From Indioceanicola profundi (GTDB taxonomy: Bacteria; Pseudomonadota; Alphaproteobacteria; Azospirillales; Azospirillaceae): 64,000 nucleotides of DNA. The notes beneath the pieces are model-generated. The model worked only from the letters and a program-made list of their open reading frames with translations. It was not told the DNA's origin and ran no database searches. Shown here piece by piece: positions 37,027 through 46,366 of this stretch; the first letter of the stretch is position 1, and each line of letters opens with the position of its first letter. A program made the position numbers and the translations under genes. Location: positions 1,577,001 to 1,641,000 of the forward strand of contig NZ_CP030126.1 of the NCBI RefSeq assembly GCF_003568845.1, read 5' to 3'.

Positions 37027-38096
37027 GGCTGCCCCTCAGGCTTCGGCGCTTCCTTGTCGATGCGCACGGCAATGTTTCCGCCCTTGCGGCCCATTCGGCC
37101 AAGGAACATGGGCACGTCCCCGCAGCGGAGGTCGATGGTGTCGTCCGGCGCCACATTCAGCAGCACGCGGCTCCCGACGCGCCAGGACAGCACCTCGTTC
37201 AGCGGCAGCACGATCTCGTCCAGCACGGCGGAGAGGTGAATGTCCGTGCTCCACAGCTCGGACGCGAGGTGGGTTTCCCAGATGCTGTCGCGACCGAACT
37301 TCTCGCCCATGAACATCTGCAACAGCAGCTCGCGCACCGGCTCCAGCGTGGCATAGGGGATCAGCAGCTCCAGCCGGCCGCCGCGGTCCTCCATGTCGAT
37401 GCGCAGCTTGACCAGTACGGCGGCGTTGGCCTGCCGGGCGATGGTGGCGAAGCGGGGATTCGTCTCCAGCCGGTCGAAGCGGAAGGTCACCGGCGAAAGC
37501 GGGTCGAAGGCGGCGGACAGGTCGGACAGGACCACATGCACCATGCGCTCGACCAGATTGCGCTCGATGGTGGTGTAGGGCCGGCCTTCGATGCGCATCG
37601 CCGCGGTGCCGCGCCGCCCGCCCAGCAGCACGTCCACGATGGAGTAGATCAGCGCGGAGTCGATGACCATCAGGCCGTAATTGTCCCACTCCTCCGCCTT
37701 GAACACGGCCAGCATGGCGGGCAGCGGAATGGAGTTCAGGTAGTCGCCGAACCGGACCGAGCTGATCTGGTCCAGGCTGACCTCGACATTGTCGCTGGTG
37801 AAGTTGCGCAGGCTCGTCGACATCATGCGGACGAGGCGGTCGAAGACCACCTCCAGCATGGGCAGGCGTTCGTAATTCACCAGCGCCGAGTTCACCAGCG
37901 CCATCACGCCGGTGTTGTCGCCGTCGCCGTTGCCGTCGCTGTCGAAGCCGAGAAGGCTGTCGATCTCGTCCTGGTTCAGGACGCGCGTTGCCCCGCCGCC
38001 GCCCATGTCGCCGAAGCCGTCGCCGCCCTCATCCGCCAGGGCCGCCCATTCGGCGGCCATGCGTTCTTCCTCGCTGAGCTCCTGCGGGTCCGCCAT
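37023..38096 (-). CDS. fliM: Flagellar motor switch protein FliM
   Basis: 357 residues. C-ring protein that binds CheY-P and sets rotation direction. The VLNQDEIDSLLGF segment near residue 42 is the CheY-binding/N-terminal motif. The middle CheC-like domain carries LPMLEVVFDRLVRMMSTSL and the C-terminal SpoA domain carries LPLNEVLSWRVGSRVLLNV and GDVPMFLGRMG. An extra ~30-residue acidic stretch precedes the CheY-binding motif. No fliN follows in this operon. It lies 41 bp after fliL. Confidence 0.97.
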   Translation of the reverse strand: MADPQELSEEERMAAEWAALADEGGDGFGDMGGGGATRVLNQDEIDSLLGFDSDGNGDGDNTGVMALVNSALVNYERLPMLEVVFDRLVRMMSTSLRNFTSDNVEVSLDQISSVRFGDYLNSIPLPAMLAVFKAEEWDNYGLMVIDSALIYSIVDVLLGGRRGTAAMRIEGRPYTTIERNLVERMVHVVLSDLSAAFDPLSPVTFRFDRLETNPRFATIARQANAAVLVKLRIDMEDRGGRLELLIPYATLEPVRELLLQMFMGEKFGRDSIWETHLASELWSTDIHLSAVLDEIVLPLNEVLSWRVGSRVLLNVAPDDTIDLRCGDVPMFLGRMGRKGGNIAVRIDKEAPKPEGQP

Positions 38097-38137
38097 CTGC
38101 TCCCCTCACCCTCTCCGAAGCGTCGGTCGCGACACGC

Positions 38138-38659
38138 TCATTGCACCAGGAATTCGTTGATCAGCACGTCCTTGATCCGGACCGGGTGGGCAGCGGCGTT
38201 GACGCGCATCTGCAGTTCCTCCCGCAGCCGGTACAGCCCGGCGGAGCCGCGCAGATCATCGGGCCTCAGCTCACGCAGATAGACCTGGAAGGTGTCCACG
38301 ATCCGGGGCATGACGCCCTGGATCGCCGCCTGATCCTCCGGCCGCATCAACTCCAGTGTGATGTTGAGCTTGAGGAAGACCGGCCGCCGCTCCTGGGTAT
38401 TCAGATTGACCAGGATCTCTTCCATGGGCAGGAAGACCGGCGGGCCGGTATAGGCCGGCGCGGCAGGCTGCTCTGCGTGCTCTTCCCCATGCTCCCCGGC
38501 ATGTCCGCCGAGCAGCCCCGAGAAGAATACGGCAGCGCCGCCGCCGATCACGATCAGCAGCGGCAGCACGATGAAGAGGACGATCTTCTTTCCGCTGAGC
38601 TTCTTGCGCGGAATGTCCTGATCGGTGATCCCGCCGCCATCCGTCTCAATCGCCGTCAT
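38138..38659 (-). CDS. fliL: Flagellar basal body-associated protein FliL
   Basis: 173 residues. A cytoplasmic tail precedes a membrane helix (KIVLFIVLPLLIVIGGGAAV) and a His/Glu-rich linker (HAGEHGEEHAEQ). The stomatin-like periplasmic domain ends in VRIKDVLINEFLVQ. FliL rings surround stator units and support their activity. ATG 38659 (MTAIETDGG) follows GGTGAAG. It is the first gene of the leftward flagellar operon. Confidence 0.93.
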   Translation of the reverse strand: MTAIETDGGGITDQDIPRKKLSGKKIVLFIVLPLLIVIGGGAAVFFSGLLGGHAGEHGEEHAEQPAAPAYTGPPVFLPMEEILVNLNTQERRPVFLKLNITLELMRPEDQAAIQGVMPRIVDTFQVYLRELRPDDLRGSAGLYRLREELQMRVNAAAHPVRIKDVLINEFLVQ

Positions 38660-38986
38660 GGCTTCACCGCCCTGTCCCCGTCCCCATGCCGCATCGGAAT
38701 GCCGTTCCGCGGCGAACCGGCCGTTCCGGTCCCCGTGAACCGGCCAGCACCCACCACGCACGAATGCGGTACCACCTAATCATGGGGTGGTTAACAAGGG
38801 CTTTCAACAATTTCGAGGGGGACCGGCAAAGAACAGCGGCAGGTGAGTCCCCCATGCCGCACTGCCGGAAACGGAACGGGCCGGAATGCAACTCGTGTTG
38901 TGCAATGCACGCTTACCCGCCTGTTGGGCTGGTGTTACTCTGCGCCGTCCGAGGGGCGGCGGGACAATCAGCAGGAGGAGCGCGGC
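38660..38986. other. Divergent intergenic region between fliL and the transglutaminase gene
   Basis: 327 bp. No gene seen. It should hold the flagellar operon promoter on the minus strand and the transglutaminase promoter on the plus strand. TTGCAC and TTGCA occur on the minus strand near 38890-38910 but with an 8-base gap, wrong for sigma-54. A GGAAC with TGTT at an 18-base gap begins near 38873 and is also off-spacing. Confidence 0.4.
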
Positions 38987-41900
38987 ATGGGAATTCACGT
39001 GGCACTCAATCACAAAACGGTCTACCGCTACGACCGGTCCGTGAGTCTGGGGCCACAGGTGGTCCGGCTTCGTCCGGCCCCACACTGCCGCACGCCGATC
39101 CTGTCCTATTCCCTGAAAGTAACGCCCAAGAACCACTTCCTGAACTGGCAGCAGGACCCGCAGTCCAATTGGCTGGCCCGCTTCGTCTTCCCGGACAAGA
39201 CGACCGAGTTCACGCTGGAAGTCGATCTGGTCGCCGATATGGCCGCGATCAACCCCTTCGACTTCTTCCTGGAGCCGGGGGCGGAGCACTGGCCCTTCAC
39301 CTACGACACGCTGCTGGAGAAGGACCTGAAGCCGTTCCTGGAGGCGGAGGAGCCGGGACCCGGACTGGCGCGGCTTCTGTCCGCCATCGAGCGTAATAAG
39401 ACCGCGACCGTCGACTTCCTGGTGGGCCTGAACCAGAAGGTCCAGGGAAGTGTCGGCTATGTGATCCGGTTGGAACCGGGGGTGCAGTCTCCTGAAGAGA
39501 CGTTGGAGCTCGGTACCGGCTCCTGCCGCGACTCCGCTTGGCTGCTTGTGCAGGTGCTGCGCCACATGGGCCTCGCTGCCCGCTTCGTGTCCGGCTATCT
39601 GATCCAGCTCACGCCCGACCAGAAGCCGCTGGAGGGTCCCGAGGGGCCCAGCGCCGACTTCACCGACCTGCATGCCTGGGCGGAGGTCTACCTGCCCGGG
39701 GCCGGCTGGATCGGGCTCGACCCCACCTCCGGCCTGATGGCGGGCGAAGGGCACATCCCCGTCGCCGCCACTCCCGACCCCTTCTCCGCCTCTCCCGTGT
39801 CCGGCGCCCTGGAACAGTGCGAGGTCGAGTTCCATCATGAGATGTCGGTGACCCGCATCCGGGAAGAGCCGCGGACCACCAAGCCCTACAGCAACGAGCA
39901 ATGGGCCGCCATCGACCAGCTAGGCCGTCAGGTCGACCGGGAGATCGTGGAGGAGGATATCCGCCTGACCATGGGCGGCGAACCCACCTTCGTATCCATT
40001 GATGACATGGACGGGGCGGAGTGGACGGTGGCGGCCCAGGGTCCGACCAAGCGCCTGCTGGCCGGCGACCTGATCCGCCGGCTGAAGGCCCGCTTCGCTC
40101 CCGGCGGCCTGCTGCATTTCGGTCAGGGCAAATGGTATCCGGGGGAAAGCCTGCCCCGCTGGGCGCTCCAGCTCTACTGGCGCCGCGACGGGGATGCGCT
40201 CTGGACCCATGCCGAGTACCAGGCGGATGAGCGCAGGAACTACGGCTTCGGCGTCGACCACGCCCAGCGCTTCATCACCCGGCTGGCGGAGCGGCTGGGG
40301 GTACCCGGCGACCTCGCCCGCCCGGCCTTCGAGGACCCCTGGCACTACATCCAGCGGGAACGCAAACTGCCCGTGAATGTGGACCCGTTCGACGCCAAGC
40401 TGGACAATGAGGAGGAGCGGGCACGGCTGGCCAAGGTATTCGAGCAGGGGCTGGACCGCGCCATCGGCTACGCCCTGCCGCTGAACCGCCGGCATGAGGC
40501 ATCCGGCCCGGTCTGGCTGTCCAGCCCCTGGCCGATGCGCACGGACCGCCTGCTGCTGGCGCCGGGCGACAGCCCCATCGGCTACCGACTTCCGCTGGGT
40601 TCCCTGCCCTGGGTGGCGGAGGCCGATTATCCCCACGCGCCGGAGCAGGACCCGTTCGATTACCGCGGCCCGCTGCCGTCCCGGGATGAGCTGAACTCCC
40701 AACTTGCCCTGCATCTGGGCCGGACGGAGGGGGTTACACCGGAGCGGCGCATGGCCGATGTCCGCGCGGACGTGCCGGAGCGGGGGGAGAGCGCCTGGTG
40801 GGTGGTGCGCACGGCTATCTGCGTGGAGCCGCGCGACGGCCGCCTCTATGTCTTCATCCCGCCCGCCAGCCATCTGGAGGACTGGATCGAGCTGATGGCC
40901 CATATCGAGGCCACGGCGGTCGAGCTGGACATGCCGGTGGTGCTGGAGGGCTACGGCCCGCCGCGCGACCCGCGCCTGAATTCCATTGCCGTGACGCCCG
41001 ACCCCGGCGTGATCGAGGTGAATATCCACCCCGCCCACAATTGGGAAGAGCTGACCCACACCATCACCACCCTGTACGAGGATGCGCGCCAGACCCGGCT
41101 GGGGACGGAAAAGTTCGCGCTGGACGGCAAGCATGTCGGCACCGGCGGCGGCAACCACATCGTGGTGGGCGGCCCGACCCCGGCCGACAGCCCGTTCCTG
41201 CGCCGGCCTAACCTGCTGCGGTCCCTGCTGACCTATTTCCAGAACCACCCCGGCCTGTCCTACCTGTTCAGCACCCAGTTCATCGGTCCGACCAGCCAGC
41301 ATCCCCGCGTGGACGAGGCGCGGCACGACAGCCTGTACGAGTTGGAGATCGCCTTCCGCACGCTGGACCAGTGGCAGGGCAGCCCGCCGCCTTGGCTGGT
41401 GGACCGCGCCTTCCGCCACCTTCTGGTGGACGTGCAGGGTAATACCCACCGGGCCGAGTTCTGCATCGACAAGCTCTACAGCCCCGACAGCTCCACCGGC
41501 CGCCTCGGCCTACTGGAGCTGCGCAGCTTCGAGATGCCGCCGCACGCGCAGATGAGTCTGGTTCAGCAACTCCTGCTGCGTTCCCTGATCGCCTGGTTCT
41601 GGAAAGAACCCTACCGAGGCAAGCTGGTGCGCTGGGGCACAGAGCTGCATGACCGCTTCATGCTGCCCTACTACGTGATCCAGGATATCCAGGACGTGGT
41701 GGACGACCTGCGGAACGCCGGCTACGCCTTCGATCCGGCCTGGTTCGCGCCCCATGTCGCCTTCCGCTTCCCCGTTCTAGGGCATGTCGCGCAACGCGGC
41801 ATGACGCTGGAGCTGCGCACCGCGCTGGAGCCCTGGCATGTGCTGGGCGAGGAGCCGGGCGGCGGCGGCACCGTGCGCTATGTGGATGCCAGCCTGGAGC

Positions 41901-42307
41901 GCCTGCAGGTTCGCCTCGCCGGCGCTGCCGGCGACCGATACGCTGTCACCTGCAACGGCATGCTGGTGCCGCTGCGCCCGACCGGGACGGAGGGGGAGAT
42001 GGTGGCCGGCGTGCGGTTCCGGGCGTGGCAGCCGCCCACTGCCCTGCACCCCACCATTCCGGTGCACAGCCCGCTGGTCTTCGATATCCTCGATACCTGG
42101 ACGGGCCGTTCGGTTGGCGGCTGCACCTATCACGTCTCGCATCCGGGCGGCCGGAACTTCACCACATTCCCGGTGAATGCGAACGAGGCGGAGGGGCGGC
42201 GGCTTGCGCGGTTCTTCCCGTTCGGGCATACGCCGGGTCCGATGACCGCGCCGACGGAAATCCGCAACGCCGACTTCCCTCTGACCCTAGACATGCGCCT
42301 TGGCTGA
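38987..42307 (+). CDS. Transglutaminase-like/DUF2126 protein
   Basis: 1106 residues. An N-terminal bacterial transglutaminase-associated domain (about 5-120) precedes a transglutaminase core with Cys180 (LGTGSCRDSAWLLVQ), His229 (DFTDLHAWAEVYLP) and Asp245 (WIGLDPTSG). The rest is the large DUF2126 region, which includes LTMGGEPTFVSIDDMDGAEW and GTGGGNHIVVGGPTPADSP. An AGGAGGAG site precedes ATG 38987. It is the first gene of a three-gene set with ATP-grasp/alpha-E and a second transglutaminase. Such sets are predicted to process or build peptides; the substrate is unknown. Confidence 0.92.
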   Translation: MGIHVALNHKTVYRYDRSVSLGPQVVRLRPAPHCRTPILSYSLKVTPKNHFLNWQQDPQSNWLARFVFPDKTTEFTLEVDLVADMAAINPFDFFLEPGAEHWPFTYDTLLEKDLKPFLEAEEPGPGLARLLSAIERNKTATVDFLVGLNQKVQGSVGYVIRLEPGVQSPEETLELGTGSCRDSAWLLVQVLRHMGLAARFVSGYLIQLTPDQKPLEGPEGPSADFTDLHAWAEVYLPGAGWIGLDPTSGLMAGEGHIPVAATPDPFSASPVSGALEQCEVEFHHEMSVTRIREEPRTTKPYSNEQWAAIDQLGRQVDREIVEEDIRLTMGGEPTFVSIDDMDGAEWTVAAQGPTKRLLAGDLIRRLKARFAPGGLLHFGQGKWYPGESLPRWALQLYWRRDGDALWTHAEYQADERRNYGFGVDHAQRFITRLAERLGVPGDLARPAFEDPWHYIQRERKLPVNVDPFDAKLDNEEERARLAKVFEQGLDRAIGYALPLNRRHEASGPVWLSSPWPMRTDRLLLAPGDSPIGYRLPLGSLPWVAEADYPHAPEQDPFDYRGPLPSRDELNSQLALHLGRTEGVTPERRMADVRADVPERGESAWWVVRTAICVEPRDGRLYVFIPPASHLEDWIELMAHIEATAVELDMPVVLEGYGPPRDPRLNSIAVTPDPGVIEVNIHPAHNWEELTHTITTLYEDARQTRLGTEKFALDGKHVGTGGGNHIVVGGPTPADSPFLRRPNLLRSLLTYFQNHPGLSYLFSTQFIGPTSQHPRVDEARHDSLYELEIAFRTLDQWQGSPPPWLVDRAFRHLLVDVQGNTHRAEFCIDKLYSPDSSTGRLGLLELRSFEMPPHAQMSLVQQLLLRSLIAWFWKEPYRGKLVRWGTELHDRFMLPYYVIQDIQDVVDDLRNAGYAFDPAWFAPHVAFRFPVLGHVAQRGMTLELRTALEPWHVLGEEPGGGGTVRYVDASLERLQVRLAGAAGDRYAVTCNGMLVPLRPTGTEGEMVAGVRFRAWQPPTALHPTIPVHSPLVFDILDTWTGRSVGGCTYHVSHPGGRNFTTFPVNANEAEGRRLARFFPFGHTPGPMTAPTEIRNADFPLTLDMRLG

Positions 42308-44867
42308 ACCTGCGTACCAACTGACGGACGGTCAGCCGAGCCTTTTCGGCGAGGCCGACAGCATCGGCTACGGCATCGGTCCCGTCTGGGATGAGATGGT
42401 CACCGGGACGGGGCGGCTGCGTCCGCATTGGCAACGCTTCCTGTCCGCCCATGGCCCCTTCGCGCCGGAAGAGATGGCGGCGCGCTGGGACCTCGCGCGC
42501 CGCCTGCTCTCCCAGAACGGCGTCACCTACAACTTCTATGCCGAGAATGGCGGGCTGGAGCGGCCCTGGCCATTGGACCCGGTGCCCCTGCTGCTTCCGG
42601 CGGAGGAGTGGCGGACGATCTCCGCCGGCCTGATCCAGCGCGCCCGCCTGCTGGAAGCGGTGCTGGACGACGTGTACGGGCCGCAGCGGTTGCTGCGCGA
42701 GGGCGTGTTGCCGGCTTCGCTGGTCTATGCCGATCCCGGTTTCCTTCGCGCGGCCCACGGGGTCCCGCCGCCGGGCGGCATGCGGCTGGTCCTGTTCGCG
42801 GCCGATCTGGTGCGCGGGCCCGACGGGGTCTGGCGGGTGCTGTCCAGCCGCACCCAATCCCCCACCGGCGCCGGTTATGCGCTGGAAAATCGCGTGGTGA
42901 TGAGCCAGACCCAGGCAGACGCCTTCCGCACCTGCAATGTCGACCGGCTGGCTCCCTTCTTCGAGGCGGTGCGGGCGACACTGGCGCGTATCGCCCCCCG
43001 CCGCTCCGGCCCCGATGGCGCGGCCCGCGCCGTGCTGCTGACTCCGGGGCCTTTCAACGAAGCCTATTTCGAGCATGCCTATCTCGCCCGCTATCTCGGC
43101 CTCACCCTGGCCGAGGGGGCGGACCTCACCGTACGGGACCAGACCGTCTATCTGAAGACCCTGGCCGGGCTGGAGCGGGTGGATGTCATCCTGCGCCGCG
43201 TCGATGACGACTGGTGCGACCCGCTGGAACTCCGCCTCGACAGCGCCATCGGCGTCCCAGGCCTGACCCAGGCCGTGCGGTCGGGAAATGTGGCAGTGGC
43301 GAACGCCCTCGGCTCCGGCCTGACGGACAGCCCCAGCTTCATCCCCTGGATGCCCGCCCTCTGCCGCCGGCTGCTGGGCGAGGACCCCATGCTTCCCGAC
43401 GTGCCGACGCTGTGGGGCGGCAACCCCACGCAGCTCGGCCTCATGGCGGAGCGGATGGACAAGCTGGTGCTCCGCTCCGCCTTCTCCGCCGTGTCCGGCA
43501 AGGCCGTCTATGGCCGCGATCTGTCCCGCGAGGAGCGGGGGGAGATGGCGGACCGCATCCGGCAACGGCCCTGCGCCTGGGTGGGGCAGGACGCCATGAC
43601 GCCCAGCACGGCTCCCGTCTGGAAGGACGGGAGAATGGATGCCCGTCCCCTGGTCCTGCGCGCCTTCCTGTGCGCCAATGGAACTGGTAGCGAGCGCGGC
43701 TGGATCGCCATGCCGGGCGGCCTTGCCCGAATCAGCGCCGACCCGCGCTATCCCGCCGTGTCGCTTCAGGAAGGAGCCGGGGCAAAGGATGTCTGGGTGG
43801 TCGGCGGGGCGCCCTGCGCGCCGGCCATGCGCCGCCAGTCCGGCCCCGAAGCCGGCCGTCATGAGCCGGCACCCGTTCCGGGCGACCTGCCCTCCCGCGC
43901 CGCCGACCACCTGTTCTGGGTCGGCCGCTATGCGGAGCGGGCGGACGCTGCCGTCCGGGTTCTACGTGCCGCCACCTCCCGCATGGCCGACGACACCCGC
44001 CCCGGCGCGGTGGAGGAGCTGGTTCCCCTGCTGGGGCTCATGGGCGTGCAGGGCATGGCGCCGATGGCCATCGCAGACGTCTCCGTCGGCAAGGCCGCGC
44101 CGGGGGACGTGCCGCGCAGCATGCGCAAGGCGCTGGAGATCGTCGGCGATCCGGCCAATCCCGGCGGGCTGCGCACCGCCATCGAGCGGCTGCGCCGGTC
44201 GGCCATGGGCGTGCGCGACCGTCTTCCGCCGGACTTCAACCGCCTGCTGTCCGCCATGAACAGTCAGGCCAGCCGCCCGTTGCGCGCCGACCCGGCCGGG
44301 CTACACCTCCGCCTGGATGAGCTTGCAACCGGCCTGTCCGCCCTGGCCGGGCTGGAGCAGGACGGGATGAGCCGAGGGCCCGGCTGGCGCTTCATGGTGA
44401 TGGGCCGGCGGCTGGAGCGGGCCATCGGCCTTGCCACCGCATTCGCCGGCACTGGCATCGTCCGCCCGCTTCCCCGCGTTGCTCCGGCGCTGGAGGTGCT
44501 GTTGGAGCTGGCCGATGCGGCCACCGTCTATCGGGAGCGTTTTCCAGCCGGTCTGCGGCGGGAGCATGCGCTGGATCTGCTGCTCTCCGACTCGGAGCAT
44601 CCCCGCTCCCTCGTCTTCCAACTGGACAAGGTCGGACGCATGTTGTCGGCCCTGCCGGCGGCGCCGGCGTCGGAAAGCGGGGTCAGCCCGACCGAACTGG
44701 CCCGAAGCCTTGTCGAGGCTGCGGCACGGCTGGTCCGTGATCCAGCCCCTGCCCGCGATCCGGCAGCGCTGGCCGCCATGACGGACAGGCTGCATCGTCT
44801 GCTGCCTGAGATTTCCAACCTCATTTCCCAGGCTTATTTCGCCCATGTCTTCGCCCGACCTACATGA
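42300..44867 (+). CDS. Fused circularly permuted ATP-grasp / alpha-E protein
   Basis: 855 residues. The N-terminal permuted ATP-grasp domain (about 1-515) has RVLSSRTQSPTGAGYALENR, LLTPGPFNEAYFEHAYLARY, LVLRSAFSAVSGKAVYGRDL and WIAMPGGLARISADPRYPAV. The alpha-E domain (about 535-855) has DHLFWVGRYAERADAAVRVL and FMVMGRRLERAIGLATAF. This joins in one chain what 24438-27005 encodes as two proteins. The start is TTG 42300, overlapping the previous stop by 8 bp; no strong ribosome site is seen and ATG 42394 is the next option. The ATP-grasp is more diverged than the other copy. Confidence 0.9.
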   Translation: MAEPAYQLTDGQPSLFGEADSIGYGIGPVWDEMVTGTGRLRPHWQRFLSAHGPFAPEEMAARWDLARRLLSQNGVTYNFYAENGGLERPWPLDPVPLLLPAEEWRTISAGLIQRARLLEAVLDDVYGPQRLLREGVLPASLVYADPGFLRAAHGVPPPGGMRLVLFAADLVRGPDGVWRVLSSRTQSPTGAGYALENRVVMSQTQADAFRTCNVDRLAPFFEAVRATLARIAPRRSGPDGAARAVLLTPGPFNEAYFEHAYLARYLGLTLAEGADLTVRDQTVYLKTLAGLERVDVILRRVDDDWCDPLELRLDSAIGVPGLTQAVRSGNVAVANALGSGLTDSPSFIPWMPALCRRLLGEDPMLPDVPTLWGGNPTQLGLMAERMDKLVLRSAFSAVSGKAVYGRDLSREERGEMADRIRQRPCAWVGQDAMTPSTAPVWKDGRMDARPLVLRAFLCANGTGSERGWIAMPGGLARISADPRYPAVSLQEGAGAKDVWVVGGAPCAPAMRRQSGPEAGRHEPAPVPGDLPSRAADHLFWVGRYAERADAAVRVLRAATSRMADDTRPGAVEELVPLLGLMGVQGMAPMAIADVSVGKAAPGDVPRSMRKALEIVGDPANPGGLRTAIERLRRSAMGVRDRLPPDFNRLLSAMNSQASRPLRADPAGLHLRLDELATGLSALAGLEQDGMSRGPGWRFMVMGRRLERAIGLATAFAGTGIVRPLPRVAPALEVLLELADAATVYRERFPAGLRREHALDLLLSDSEHPRSLVFQLDKVGRMLSALPAAPASESGVSPTELARSLVEAAARLVRDPAPARDPAALAAMTDRLHRLLPEISNLISQAYFAHVFARPT

Positions 44868-45774
44868 GCTGACGGCCTTGGGGCCATCCGCGGCCGCGCC
44901 GGCGCGCGTGCGCTACCGCTGCCGCCATGTGACCCGCTATTCCTATGCGGACATGGTCACGTCCTCCCAGCTTCTGGCACATCTGGCGCCGCGCCCGCAT
45001 CCGCGACAGACGGGCGGCATCGCGAACCTGACCATTTGGCCGGTGCCGGCGTTGGCTATTGCACGGTTGGACTGGTTCGGCAACCCGACCACCTATGCCA
45101 GCATCCAGGTTCCGCATGAGAACCTGACCGTAACCTCCGAACTGATCGTCGAGGTACGCGTTGGCCTCGTCTTCGACCCCGCCGACACCCCGCCCTGGGA
45201 GCAGGTGCAGGCGCTCGCCATCGAGGACGGCCCTGCCGCGGAGTTCCTGGCGCAGAGTCCGCGGGTGCCGGTGCCCAACCCGGATCTGGCCGCCTATGCC
45301 GCGGAGGATTTCTTGCCGGGACGCCCGGTGGCGGAGGCTGCCATTGCCCTGATGCGGCGCATCCACCGCGAGTTCACCTTCCGCGCCGGTTCCACCACCG
45401 TCAGCACGCCGGTGGCCGAGGTGCTGGCGCAGCGTTGCGGCGTCTGTCAGGACTTTGCGCATCTGATGATCGGCTGTCTGCGCGTCATGGGCGTGCCGGC
45501 GCGGTATGTGAGCGGCTATCTCCGCACTCTGCCCCCGCCTGGCCAGATGAAGCTTCAGGGCGCGGACGCCAGCCATGCCTGGCTCCAGGCCTGGTGCGGT
45601 CCCCGTCTCGGCTGGCTGGACCTGGACCCTACCAACGCGACCCTGGTGGAGCTCGATCATCTCACCGTCGCCTGGGGCCGCGACTATGACGACGTCTGCC
45701 CGCTTCGCGGCGTCATCCTCGGCGGCGGAAGCCATACCGTCGACGTGGCCGTGGATGTGGAGGAGATTGCCTAA
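44845..45774 (+). CDS. Transglutaminase-like cysteine peptidase family protein
   Basis: 309 residues. N-terminal beta domain (about 20-115), then the transglutaminase core with Cys201 (RCGVCQDFAHLMIGCLR), His244 (ADASHAWLQAW) and Asp261 (WLDLDPTN). No signal peptide. It overlaps the fused ATP-grasp/alpha-E gene by 23 bp, so the three genes are one transcription unit. In analogous systems this enzyme is thought to cut or transfer isopeptide bonds. Confidence 0.93.
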   Translation: MSSPDLHELTALGPSAAAPARVRYRCRHVTRYSYADMVTSSQLLAHLAPRPHPRQTGGIANLTIWPVPALAIARLDWFGNPTTYASIQVPHENLTVTSELIVEVRVGLVFDPADTPPWEQVQALAIEDGPAAEFLAQSPRVPVPNPDLAAYAAEDFLPGRPVAEAAIALMRRIHREFTFRAGSTTVSTPVAEVLAQRCGVCQDFAHLMIGCLRVMGVPARYVSGYLRTLPPPGQMKLQGADASHAWLQAWCGPRLGWLDLDPTNATLVELDHLTVAWGRDYDDVCPLRGVILGGGSHTVDVAVDVEEIA

Positions 45775-45825
45775 TTCGGCTGGTTCGACGCGCCGGTTCC
45801 AATCCTGCGCCGCCGCGGCGGAGGG

Positions 45826-46311
45826 CTAGGCTCCCCTGCCGCTCTCTATCCAGACGCGGTGGACTTCATCGATGCCCAGCGTCCCGAACCCATCCATGTA
45901 GGCCGTGCTGGCGTCGAGATAATCCGGCTTATGCAGCCGCCGCCACTCCTCAAGGCTCCACGGCTCTCCCGTATGGCGGATATCCGGCGTGGCGGTGCAG
46001 ACCAGGGCGGTAACCGGCCCACGCACGGCGCATGCCACCACATGCTCTCGAAGCAGCAGTTCGAACCCTTCGAAGAACTGGACACGGTCCCTTTCGCACC
46101 CGCTCCGCAGCGGCACGAGCAACCCGTCCACCGTCCCCCCTGGATCGGGCAGAACAGTGGGATAGACCTCGTCCTCCACCCTCACCCGCCTGTGCCCGTG
46201 CAGAATGGCCGGAGTGGCTTCTGCCGTCGGACTTGGGCGATTCAGGACGATCCTGCGCACATCGGGGTCGAGCAAAGTGCCATAAGCGAACAGCAACATG
46301 GGGCGGAACAT
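45826..46311 (-). CDS. Gamma-glutamylcyclotransferase-fold (AIG2-like) protein
   Basis: 161 residues. LLFAYGTLLDPDVRR is the AIG2/GGCT substrate-binding start. GTVDGLLVPLRSG and FFEGFELLLREHVVACAV continue the fold. Activity on gamma-glutamyl amines is possible. Its place next to an amidoligase-type cluster, convergent with it, is suggestive, since GGCT-fold proteins were linked to such systems. ATG 46311 (MFRPMLLFAYG) has GGAGGG upstream; ATG 46299 is an alternative. Confidence 0.82.
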   Translation of the reverse strand: MFRPMLLFAYGTLLDPDVRRIVLNRPSPTAEATPAILHGHRRVRVEDEVYPTVLPDPGGTVDGLLVPLRSGCERDRVQFFEGFELLLREHVVACAVRGPVTALVCTATPDIRHTGEPWSLEEWRRLHKPDYLDASTAYMDGFGTLGIDEVHRVWIESGRGA

Positions 46312-46366
46312 GTAACGAAACGCCCTCCGGCTTCCACCGGAACCTGCCGGACAGGCGCGCTGCGGG

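Noticed and set aside
38880-38915. Sigma-54 promoter for the fliL operon
   Set aside because: TTGCAC and TTGCA are present on the minus strand, but with 8 instead of 5 bases between them, and the first box lacks the GG of TGGCAC.
46061-46080. tRNA T-arm-like GTTCGAACC
   Set aside because: It lies inside the gamma-glutamylcyclotransferase-fold gene and lacks any acceptor or anticodon stem around it.
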